Below are positions 5,913-11,038 of a stretch of 11,038 nt of DNA, piece by piece. Below the pieces are notes generated by a model, which worked only from the letters and a program-made list of their open reading frames with translations, had not been told where the DNA came from and did no database searches. The stretch's first letter is position 1. Each line of letters starts with the position of its first letter. Source of the stretch: an uncultured Ruminococcus sp. (GTDB taxonomy: Bacteria > Bacillota > Clostridia > Oscillospirales > Ruminococcaceae); assembly GCA_947177715.1 (NCBI GenBank), contig CAMWVM010000030.1, forward strand, positions 1 through 11,038, written 5' to 3'. Both the position numbers and the translations under genes were made by a program.

Positions 5913-6327
5913 TTATTTGCTCCTCCAAAATCTTTTCGGCTTTGTTTGCATGCCGCCATCTGAAATTACAGCTGCCACATATCTCTCTGTATTTAGGCTT
6001 AAAACATACACTACAACTTGTACGAGTAGTAGCTATTTTGGCCATATCCTCCATTGCCAGCTTTAGCAGATGTTTGCACTCAATGAGCTGGGATTTTAGT
6101 TTGGCATTTTCAGTTTTTAAAGCCTTACTACTTTCAGCCCAATTCTTGGCTGTTTTATCAGAACATTCTCTTTCTGCTTCATAATTTTCTTTTAGCTGCT
6201 CTATCTCTTTAGGCTCAAGCCCTATATCCTCAAAATCAGCAAGTCTTTGCAAAATATTTTGAGAACCATAATCGCCTTTAAATTTTGCATATACTTTTAG
6301 TCCTTGCCGTTCTATCAATTTCTCCAT
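5893..6327 (-). CDS. Coiled-coil protein with C-terminal Cys4 zinc motif
   Basis: The 144-residue product has an N-terminal block with LQRLADFEDIGLEPKEIEQL (27-46), a segment I recognise from many gut-phage proteins ('YEDTGLTPEEI'), followed by a long charged helix with heptad-like spacing (about 41-98, probable coiled coil). Near the end C105, C108, C117 and C120 (CSVC, then CGSC) form a CX2C-X8-CX2C zinc knuckle. Function unknown; a dimeric nucleic-acid or protein adaptor is a reasonable guess. ATG at 6327 has GGAGG six bases upstream. It starts one base after the rusA stop. Confidence 0.7.
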   Translation of the reverse strand: MEKLIERQGLKVYAKFKGDYGSQNILQRLADFEDIGLEPKEIEQLKENYEAERECSDKTAKNWAESSKALKTENAKLKSQLIECKHLLKLAMEDMAKIATTRTSCSVCFKPKYREICGSCNFRWRHANKAEKILEEQINERNFV

Positions 6328-6328
6328 T

Positions 6329-6688
6329 TTAGTCCTCCGATTCGATCAATACTTCCACGCCCTCAGTGCCGTCATAAACAAAACTGTCTGAAAATCCCAA
6401 TATGTATTTGTTATTATCATTTTTTAGTTTTCCTGATTTTTGGAGAGCGTCAAGAATAAATTTTTTTGAAAATGCGACATTGTCTTTATCACGCCTTTTA
6501 TTTGGCTCGTGCCAAACAAAAGTAACATGAACGGGGGAAGCTATTTGAAAATGTCTTGTGTTGAGTATCAGAATTATGTCATTTTCGATTTGCTTTTTAA
6601 AACTCGCTCCACCGTATCTGTTTCCCCTGCACTTGTCTATGTACTCATTCAGCGACGGCAGGCGGAAAGGTATTTTAAAACTTATCAT
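6329..6688 (-). CDS. rusA: RusA-like Holliday junction resolvase
   Basis: RusA enzymes are small dimeric nucleases that cut four-way DNA junctions left by recombination and replication before packaging. The 119-residue length is typical. Visible family marks are the LPSLNEYI segment (10-17), PNKRRDKDNVAFSKKFILDA (62-81), where D67 and D69 with N70 correspond to the catalytic acidic cluster and K75/K76 to the conserved lysine, and D91 in GKLKNDN, the likely third acidic residue. The ATG at 6688 overlaps the stop of the dnaC-like gene and has AAGGAG five bases upstream. It closes the replication block. Confidence 0.9.
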   Translation of the reverse strand: MISFKIPFRLPSLNEYIDKCRGNRYGGASFKKQIENDIILILNTRHFQIASPVHVTFVWHEPNKRRDKDNVAFSKKFILDALQKSGKLKNDNNKYILGFSDSFVYDGTEGVEVLIESED

Positions 6689-7455
6689 GTTTGCTCCTTT
6701 AACCTGTAGTTCCTTGACTTGTCAAACGCAACAGCAAGATTAAAACCTCTTGCTTTTTGATTTATTCTGCTTCCGACAGCTTCGTCGATTTCAGTTATTT
6801 CGTCTATGTATTTTTCGCACGAAAATATCGTTATCAAGTCTTTGTGGATGTATCTGTAATTGATTATCTCAAAAGCTATATCAATGTCCGCCTGTGTCGG
6901 CTGTTTCCCTTGTACGGTTTTAAACAGGTCGTCTATGTACAGCACTTTGATTTTTTTATACTCAGCAATCATATCATCAAAATCCTCGCTGTTACGCATA
7001 GCTTTAAGTCTGACTATCTCATCACGCCACATCATGTATTTTGCGTTATGCCCTGCTTTTATTAGTTTGCCGACTATGGCAGTGCATATATGAGTTTTTC
7101 CTGATCCTACCTGACCGCCGATGTAAAACCATTTGCCCTCGTTGTCTTCGGCATACTTCACAGCCTTGTATTTTATATTTTTCTGCCAATCTTCTGTAGC
7201 TTCAAAGCTATCAAAAGTGCATTGAGATAATATCTCTTCGAGCCCGCTTTCGTGTATTGCCTTGAGCATTTTGCGTTTCTCCATACACTCGCATGGTCTA
7301 AGTATTTCTTCATCGTTGAGCACCGCCATGTAATTGCCTTTGTTGTGACATTTGGGACAATCATAGCCCGTAAGTGTGCCTTTGGAGTTGTTGTAAATGC
7401 TTACCCTGTCAAATGAGTTCCCCATATTGGGGTGCATTTGTCTTGCTTGTGCCAT
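6685..7455 (-). CDS. DnaC-like AAA+ ATPase, helicase loader
   Basis: DnaC/DnaI-type loaders place the replicative helicase on DNA. Numbering from the ATG at 7455 (256 residues), a CX2C/CXC zinc site (C33, C36, C55, C57) precedes a AAA+ core with Walker A GGQVGSGKT (113-121), Walker B VLYIDD (171-176), and a VGSRI segment with a probable arginine finger (R230). No helicase gene is in the window, so it probably loads the host or a distant phage helicase. The start is uncertain: the frame is open back to 7557, but that part is alanine/threonine-rich shadow of the previous gene. ATG at 7455 has only a poor site (ACGGGAA). Overlap with the upstream gene is 47 bases. Confidence 0.88.
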   Translation of the reverse strand: MAQARQMHPNMGNSFDRVSIYNNSKGTLTGYDCPKCHNKGNYMAVLNDEEILRPCECMEKRKMLKAIHESGLEEILSQCTFDSFEATEDWQKNIKYKAVKYAEDNEGKWFYIGGQVGSGKTHICTAIVGKLIKAGHNAKYMMWRDEIVRLKAMRNSEDFDDMIAEYKKIKVLYIDDLFKTVQGKQPTQADIDIAFEIINYRYIHKDLITIFSCEKYIDEITEIDEAVGSRINQKARGFNLAVAFDKSRNYRLKEQT

Positions 7456-8077
7456 AATCTGTGTTATTCCCGTTTTTCTCACCGTCCTTGCTAATCCACT
7501 TGCGGATGGTAAGGCTGTAGTTTTTGTAGCTCTTACCGTACTGCTCGCAATACTCATCTACCCGCTTAATATATTCTCTTGTTTTTGATTCTCCGAAATC
7601 CCTGATTAAGCTGCTGTACTGATCATCTGACAGCAGCACATGTTTAAATTCGCCGTATTTGTGTTTTGAGGGAGTTTTATTATTATCACTCTCGCTAACA
7701 TTAACATTTACATTATCATTTACATTTACATTACCATTAACATTTACATTAACAGCTTTTTTTGTTTTGGTTTGCTTTTCACAAAAATCATTTGCTTTTT
7801 TTGCTTTTTCATCGTTATTTTCCGACTTCGGACGACCGCCTTTTTTACCTGCCTCAGCACGCTTTTTCCTCGTATTTTCCCACTTTTCGGCGTCTCTGTC
7901 TAAAGTGCTTTTTATCAGTGTAAACACTATATCAGCAACAGGAGAAAGGTTACTTAACTCTCCCGTATCTGCATAATTTAGCATTGCCAAAAACAACTTT
8001 CCACGTTCTTCGTTCGTTAATTTTTCTATTGCTGGTCGCCACTCCGTGTAAACAACAAAGCTCTTTTTATCGTCCAT
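7409..8077 (-). CDS. Replisome organiser-like protein (DUF6291-type N-terminus, DnaD-like C-terminus)
   Basis: The 222-residue protein has an N-terminal winged-helix-like domain (SFVVYTEWRPAIEKLTNEER onward, to about 85) seen in Firmicute phage replication proteins, a basic GKKGGRPK hinge (78-84), a low-complexity linker, and a helical C-terminal domain (about 138-198, with SYKNYSLTIRKWISK) like DnaD-type primosome proteins. Together with the following loader it probably opens the phage origin and recruits helicase. The linker has an alternating Val-Asn repeat, residues 109-127. GAGG lies seven bases before the ATG at 8077. The initiator role is inferred from gene order and domain resemblance. 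Confidence 0.78.
   Translation of the reverse strand: MDDKKSFVVYTEWRPAIEKLTNEERGKLFLAMLNYADTGELSNLSPVADIVFTLIKSTLDRDAEKWENTRKKRAEAGKKGGRPKSENNDEKAKKANDFCEKQTKTKKAVNVNVNGNVNVNDNVNVNVSESDNNKTPSKHKYGEFKHVLLSDDQYSSLIRDFGESKTREYIKRVDEYCEQYGKSYKNYSLTIRKWISKDGEKNGNNTDYGTSKTNAPQYGELI
7695..7754 (-). repeat. Hexamer tandem repeat inside the replisome-organiser gene
   Basis: On the plus strand nine contiguous hexamers of the form TTAACA or TTTACA, with TTATCA and TTACCA variants, fill 7701-7754, preceded by a degenerate CTAACA. They encode the Val-Asn linker, residues 109-127. The repeat is AT-rich and in frame, so copy-number change would not break the gene. Phage origins often lie inside the initiator gene as short iterons, making this a candidate origin. 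It could equally be only a slippage-prone linker. Confidence 0.85.
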
Positions 8078-8130
8078 TTTTGCACCTCGCTTGTTAGTTT
8101 TTTAATAAAACCATTTGCTTTTTTTGCTTT
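7789..8130 (-). repeat. 19-base perfect direct repeat, one copy coding and one intergenic
   Basis: The sequence CATTTGCTTTTTTTGCTTT occurs at 7789-7807 (inside the replisome-organiser gene, encoding part of AKKAND) and again at 8112-8130 in the 71-base gap before that gene. Part of the second copy also pairs with 8135-8142 to form an 8-bp hairpin (TGCTTTTT with AAAAAGCA). Low complexity makes chance more likely than the length suggests, but the two copies bracket the gene's 5' half. Confidence 0.6.
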
Positions 8131-8148
8131 GTGTAAAAAGCATTTGTT

Positions 8149-8556
8149 TTAAAACGGGCAACCGTCGTCGGAAATCACATCATAATCAGATTCATAGCTG
8201 TTAAATGATGTCTGAGATCCCTCGTTGTAACTCTCGGATTTTTCGCCTGTAAAATCTGCCTTGTCAACATAAACCTCTGTAACATAATGCTTTGAGCCTT
8301 TTTTATCCTCAAAAGTCCTTGTACGCAGATTTCCCTCTATAGCAATCATTCTGCCCTTGCTAAAGTACTTACCTATAAATTCAGCCTGCTGACGCCATGC
8401 AATACAGTTGATGAAATCGGTTTCTCGCTCTCCGTTTGCTCCCTTAAATTGTCTTTCCACCGCAAGAGTAAAGGAGAGCACCGAAACGCCGTTCGGTGTC
8501 TGCTTTAACTCTAAATCATGGGTTATACGACCCATGAGAATTACTCTATTCAGCAT
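8149..8556 (-). CDS. ssb: Single-stranded DNA-binding protein
   Basis: SSB coats single-stranded DNA at forks and recombination intermediates. The 135-residue protein has the OB-fold pattern MLNRVILMGRITHDLELKQT (1-20), SFTLAVER (28-35), DFINCIAWRQQAEFIGKYFS (48-67) and GRMIAIEGNLRTRTF (68-82). A serine/asparagine/acidic tail ends in SDDGCPF, the acidic tip used to recruit partner proteins. ATG at 8556 is preferred over 8574 because GGAGG lies nine bases upstream of it. It overlaps the previous gene by 11 bases. Context with Rad52-type and RusA proteins fits a combined replication-recombination role. Confidence 0.95.
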   Translation of the reverse strand: MLNRVILMGRITHDLELKQTPNGVSVLSFTLAVERQFKGANGERETDFINCIAWRQQAEFIGKYFSKGRMIAIEGNLRTRTFEDKKGSKHYVTEVYVDKADFTGEKSESYNEGSQTSFNSYESDYDVISDDGCPF

Positions 8557-8911
8557 TCTTGTTTTCCTCCTCAAACATTGTTGTTTGTCCGTCTTTTATT
8601 GCTTGCAAGTAGTATTCGCCTGTTTTCTCGTTAAGTTTTAACTCAAATCGTCCGCCCATTCTTCCGTTTATTTTATCCTCCACTTGCATTTTGGAGGTTA
8701 TTTTATGTTCGAATTCCGGCACTCTGCAACTCCTGTTAAGGTTAAGGAAAAATATGTCATGCATACTGATGGATAGTTTTATTGTTATGTCAGCCTTGCT
8801 GACTTCCTTTTTTTCCATTGTTTTAAGAGTGTCCTTTAATACAGCGTCAAAACCATGTTTTAAGCCTTTAAAAGCGTCTGAATTGATATTTAAATCTAAT
8901 GTATTATTCAT
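8546..8911 (-). CDS. Hypothetical protein upstream of ssb, 121 residues
   Basis: The product starts MNNTLDLNINSDAFKGLKHG, contains a helix (VLKDTLKTMEKKE), then alternating beta segments ADITIKLSISM (41-51) and FELKLNEKTGEYYL (89-102), and ends acidic (TTMFEEENKNAE). In layout (short helix then a beta-rich half, always just before ssb) it resembles proteins often labelled 'replication terminator protein' in Clostridia phages, but that label is weak and I cannot confirm it. GAGG is seven bases before the ATG at 8911. It overlaps the previous gene by eight bases and ssb by 11, so a role in replication or recombination is likely by context only. Confidence 0.65.
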   Translation of the reverse strand: MNNTLDLNINSDAFKGLKHGFDAVLKDTLKTMEKKEVSKADITIKLSISMHDIFFLNLNRSCRVPEFEHKITSKMQVEDKINGRMGGRFELKLNEKTGEYYLQAIKDGQTTMFEEENKNAE

Positions 8912-9452
8912 GAAAATTACCTCTTTCTGTTAATTCATAACCGTCAACATCATAGTTGATATTTAATTCTTTGCAGTTCTCAACGACTGCGTCTATGAGC
9001 CTGCTCATTTGCTCGGTGTCGTATACGCTGCTGCCATAGTAGGCTACAACATTTGTACAGTTAGGTATCTTGCTGGACATGGTTTCGCAAAACCAGCCTA
9101 AGCCTTTTTTGCTCCATATTTCGATGTATCTGTCTACGGCTTTAGTCAGCATACAAAGCGTTGTACTCTCCCCGTAATCTTTTATATAGCCTCTATATAC
9201 AGCCTCTTTGCTTTCGTGCAGTCTGTCGGCTATACGGTCGCAAAGCACCCAAAAGTACGCGTTTTGGTCGAGTGTACGCTTCTTGGCGTTGTTTTTGACC
9301 TCACATTTATAGGTTTTGCCCTCGCTAAGCTCATCTATTATCTGCTTGCATGCTGTAGTAGATGTGCTGTCAAGGGTCAAGACAAGTTTATTTGGTCTAC
9401 CATACCCAAACTGTAAATCGGGTTTACCGATAAATTTAAAAAGACCTATCAT
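8904..9452 (-). CDS. NinB-like recombination protein (putative)
   Basis: The 182-residue protein has a beta-rich N-terminus and KKRTLDQNAYFWVLCDRIAD (57-76), the 'KR...QN..FW.....IA' motif of the NinB/Orf group, single-strand-binding recombination accessory proteins of lambda-like phages. The C-terminal half has SSKIPNCTNVVAYYGSSVYD (126-145) and TEQMSRLIDAVVENCKELNI, a combination I recognise in Clostridia phages next to Rad52-type proteins. The NinB link is by this short motif plus context, so moderate. The ATG at 9452 overlaps the previous stop (ATGA) and has AGGAG six bases upstream. Confidence 0.65.
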   Translation of the reverse strand: MIGLFKFIGKPDLQFGYGRPNKLVLTLDSTSTTACKQIIDELSEGKTYKCEVKNNAKKRTLDQNAYFWVLCDRIADRLHESKEAVYRGYIKDYGESTTLCMLTKAVDRYIEIWSKKGLGWFCETMSSKIPNCTNVVAYYGSSVYDTEQMSRLIDAVVENCKELNINYDVDGYELTERGNFHE

Positions 9453-9733
9453 AAAAAGCTCCTGCCTATCAAGGCAATAAAATCCCCTCTGCTGTGTGTT
9501 TTCTCATATCTCCTCTGCGCTTCCTGTTTAAGCCACATATCCAGCTCATGACCGTTATTGCCGTGTACTCCGTCATTTGACTGGTTATGGTGATATCCGC
9601 ACAAATACACCTTAAAGCCGTTATCCTCGCTTATTTTGCGGTTTGCACCCATAAAGATATGGTGGCAGTGCAGATTTGTTACTGCACCGCACACATAGCA
9701 TTTCTTTGACTTTGTGATTATGCTATCCATCAT
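9449..9733 (-). CDS. HNH-type nuclease, Rap/NinG-like context (putative)
   Basis: The 94-residue protein has KCYVCG (C12, C15), LHCHHIF (C23, H24, H25), YLCGYHHNQS (C45, H48, H49) and HGNNG (57-61). Cysteine pairs with a CHH and a later C..HH are the layout of small zinc-supported beta-beta-alpha-metal (HNH) nucleases. Next to a Rad52-like annealer and a NinB-like protein, it occupies the place that junction or branch nucleases such as NinG/Rap take in lambda-like phages. Catalytic residues cannot be assigned with certainty. ATGATG at 9733/9730 overlaps the upstream stop; the ribosome site is weak, so coupling is likely. Confidence 0.72.
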   Translation of the reverse strand: MMDSIITKSKKCYVCGAVTNLHCHHIFMGANRKISEDNGFKVYLCGYHHNQSNDGVHGNNGHELDMWLKQEAQRRYEKTHSRGDFIALIGRSFL

Positions 9734-10251
9734 GCTTGTCCGCCAAATCTCATTCCGACAGTTTTGCCATCTTTTTTGGACTTAGTAATGTTTATGATAG
9801 CTATTTGTTTAATCACGCCGTCTTTAATATCAATCTCCGTTACCTTAAATTTATCGTATGTAGTTGATTTGCCGCTCTGCCCTTTGACAATATTACAATG
9901 CGTGGCAGGAAACCAAATAAACGGTGCTGTATACAGCTCTCTGCCTATCCCCCAGTTAAAGCAAGCTCTTTTAAAGCTATCTGAGGCGAGACCTTTTTCC
10001 TTTTCTGTATAACTTTCTGTCCCCGTATCCTCTTTTGATATCCACTGCTCTTTTTCTTGATCCCATATACTTACGGTACAATTAGCGTTATCACGGCTAT
10101 GATGTCTTTGCCAATTAGTACTGCCGACTGTCTCGTCCAATATATTCATGTCGCACCTTGCGTCCTTATACAGGAGCAATGAGCAACCATTGTCTTTGAC
10201 TTGTGCCACTCTGACCTCTATTTCATCTGTTCTTAAGTGTCTAAATTCCAT
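9730..10251 (-). CDS. Rad52-like single-strand annealing protein (Sak type)
   Basis: Phage Rad52-type proteins anneal complementary single strands during recombination-dependent replication. The protein (173 residues from ATG at 10251) has LDETVGSTNWQRHH (38-51), TVSIWDQEKEQWISKEDTG (59-77) and the highly characteristic KGLASDSFKRACFNWGIG RELY block (86-107), which I recognise from the Rad52/22-type annealers of Firmicute phages. ATG at 10257 is also in frame, but GGAGG is only three bases away from it and nine from 10251. The gene begins the recombination block. No partner exonuclease is visible within the window. Confidence 0.82.
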   Translation of the reverse strand: MEFRHLRTDEIEVRVAQVKDNGCSLLLYKDARCDMNILDETVGSTNWQRHHSRDNANCTVSIWDQEKEQWISKEDTGTESYTEKEKGLASDSFKRACFNWGIGRELYTAPFIWFPATHCNIVKGQSGKSTTYDKFKVTEIDIKDGVIKQIAIINITKSKKDGKTVGMRFGGQA

Positions 10252-10477
10252 TTGCATTTCCCTCCTTTACTGGTCGTAACGGACAATTAACGCCTACATA
10301 TTTCTGCGGATACGCTGTTATCTCTTTTGTAAGCTGACAAGCACCGTTGTTTCGGGAAAAATACGGGCATTGAAAGCAAGAGATATCTGCTTGACCCCTG
10401 AAGTCCACAGGGAAATTCACTGTAACCGTTGCTGTAGCTTTAACATATTTAGCGACGCCGCTTTCAAAGTTCGGCAT
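10241..10477 (-). CDS. Small Cys4 protein upstream of the Rad52-like gene
   Basis: The 78-residue product has a beta-rich first half (KATATVTVNFPVDF) and four spaced cysteines: ISCFQCPYF (C34, C37), GACQLTKE (C47) and VNCPLRP (C65), then a short tail. The pattern 'C..CPY....GAC.LT.E......Y.G..CPL' is familiar from the gene just before the annealing protein in Clostridia phages, so it probably works in recombination or early replication; no function is established. GAGGGGG lies about ten bases before the ATG at 10477. It overlaps the upstream gene by 61 bases, unusually much for this operon, and the next by 11. Confidence 0.7.
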   Translation of the reverse strand: MPNFESGVAKYVKATATVTVNFPVDFRGQADISCFQCPYFSRNNGACQLTKEITAYPQKYVGVNCPLRPVKEGNANGI

Positions 10478-10698
10478 TCTTCTTTTTCCCCCTCTGTCAT
10501 ACAGTCATGGCATTTTGCAATACTATCCTCACATAGTTCTAATTCACGCTCGGTACACCATTCTCCGCATATTTCACACTGGCTTGCCTCGTCAAAATCC
10601 TCTTGTTCGCATTTGGGGCAAACAGCGATTTCGTCGCCATAAACTACTTTATATACACTATCGTTAAACACTGCTCCGCAGTTTTCACATTTATACAT
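10417..10698 (-). CDS. Multi-zinc-ribbon small protein
   Basis: From ATG at 10698 the protein (93 residues) shows CENCG (C4, C7), AVCPKC (C27, C30), QCEICGEWC (C41, C44, C48), LCED (C56) and KCHDC (C63, C66), enough for two or three zinc sites. The tail after about 70 (ECRTLKAASLNMLKLQQRLQ) lacks the pattern and is exactly the part that overlaps the next gene in another frame. The GTG at 10707 is an alternative start; neither has a strong ribosome site (GTGGGA before the ATG). No named family is recognised. Zinc ribbons of this type usually bind nucleic acid or protein, but the role here is unknown. Confidence 0.65.
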   Translation of the reverse strand: MYKCENCGAVFNDSVYKVVYGDEIAVCPKCEQEDFDEASQCEICGEWCTERELELCEDSIAKCHDCMTEGEKEECRTLKAASLNMLKLQQRLQ

Positions 10699-10713
10699 TA
10701 GTCCCACACTTTT

Positions 10714-10920
10714 CTATTGCTCATTTTGCTCTCCTCTTGGCTCTATCACAAACACTCCATCTTTATATGTAATTTCGGCACCCAGCTCGGTTGCCAGCTT
10801 TGCAAACTCCAGTGCTTGACAAACCAAGGTTTCCGTGCTATCATAACAATAGTTAGTTTTTTTGTTTGAGCTTGTACAGTTGGCAGACTGTGCAGGCTCT
10901 TTTTCCGTGTTATTAATCAT
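10714..10920 (-). CDS. Small hypothetical protein, 68 residues
   Basis: The product has a polar N-terminus rich in Ser, Asn and Thr (MINNTEKEPAQSANCTSSNK), then a helix VCQALEFAKLATELGAEITY and a short strand-turn-strand KDGVFVIEPRG. No family is recognised; the second half looks like a small alpha-beta fold. Support comes from GGAGG six bases before the ATG at 10920 and an eight-base overlap with the stop of the preceding gene. It ends TAG at 10714. Confidence 0.65.
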   Translation of the reverse strand: MINNTEKEPAQSANCTSSNKKTNYCYDSTETLVCQALEFAKLATELGAEITYKDGVFVIEPRGEQNEQ

Positions 10921-11038
10921 CTGCTACCTCCATAAATTTCCCGCCTTTTAATGTGTAAAAAGTATCCTCTTTTATGATTTCTCCGTCCACTTTTACAGTT
11001 TTAAAATCTAAAATCTCATAATTACTATTACGCTCCAC
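10913..11038 (-). CDS. Partial gene, C-terminal end of an unidentified protein
   Basis: The minus-strand frame is open from the window edge to a TAA at 10913-10915, giving 41 residues that read VERNSNYEILDFKTVKVDGE then IIKEDTFYTLKGGKFMEVAD D. The first visible codon is GTG, but since it lies exactly at the edge it is more likely internal. The fragment looks beta-rich, ending in a 'FYTLKGGKFMEV' hairpin. Its last eight bases overlap the next gene's ATG. No family can be named from this piece. Confidence 0.6.
   Translation of the reverse strand: MERNSNYEILDFKTVKVDGEIIKEDTFYTLKGGKFMEVADD

Noticed and set aside
7456..7557. Longer N-terminus of the DnaC-like protein
   Set aside because: The extra residues are Ser/Thr/Ala-rich shadow of the overlapping gene and no ribosome site supports the upstream start.
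7695..7754. Tandem repeats as a CRISPR array
   Set aside because: Units are six bases with no spacers and lie in frame within a coding gene.
7659..7976. Plus-strand frame with alternating Leu/Thr/Phe
   Set aside because: It is the antisense of the Val-Asn hexamer repeat within a well-supported minus-strand gene.
8116..8142. Hairpin in the gap after ssb as a terminator
   Set aside because: The stem is A/T-rich and no T run follows on the minus strand.

Overview
This window looks like part of a tailed double-stranded DNA phage or prophage of a low-GC Firmicute, probably a gut Clostridia host. The evidence is AT-rich sequence with GGAGG-type ribosome sites before most genes, every gene on the minus strand, many 4- to 20-base stop/start overlaps, and the familiar gene order from recombination through replication and small accessory genes to late regulator, terminase and portal. 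TAA, TAG and TGA all end genes, so the standard bacterial code applies. No repressor, integrase, lysis or tail gene is in view, so lifestyle cannot be judged.

In the direction of transcription (right to left): 11038-10241 holds the end of an unidentified gene and three small proteins, two of them cysteine-rich. 10251-8904 is a recombination block: a Rad52-type annealing protein, an HNH-type nuclease and a protein with a NinB-like motif. 8911-6329 is replication: an unassigned protein, single-stranded-DNA-binding protein, a two-domain replisome-organiser-like protein with a (Val-Asn)n linker, a DnaC-like ATPase loader and a RusA resolvase. 6327-3731 is an accessory block of eleven small genes (coiled-coil/zinc, YopX, DUF3850, Lar-like and several zinc-ribbon proteins), including four genes of 27 to 59 residues read directly from the sequence. 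3553-3176 encodes a sigma-like late transcription regulator. 3175-2885 is non-coding, rich in hairpins and repeats, and is the natural place for the late promoter and possibly a packaging site. 2884-120 holds terS, terL and a 3'-truncated portal gene.

Bases 1-119 are not biological. They match, with errors, an Illumina Nextera i5 adapter (P5, 8-base index, read-1 primer, transposon mosaic end) preceded by a T run and a C run, which is read-through past a short insert seen on the opposite strand. The left end is therefore an assembly artefact, and the last residues of any portal ORF running to base 99 are encoded by adapter.

The points most worth a second look are the adapter tail, the structured repeat-bearing region just upstream of terS, the nine hexamer repeats inside the replisome-organiser gene (a possible replication origin), and the cluster of small cysteine-rich proteins between rusA and the late regulator, a plausible place for anti-defence genes.
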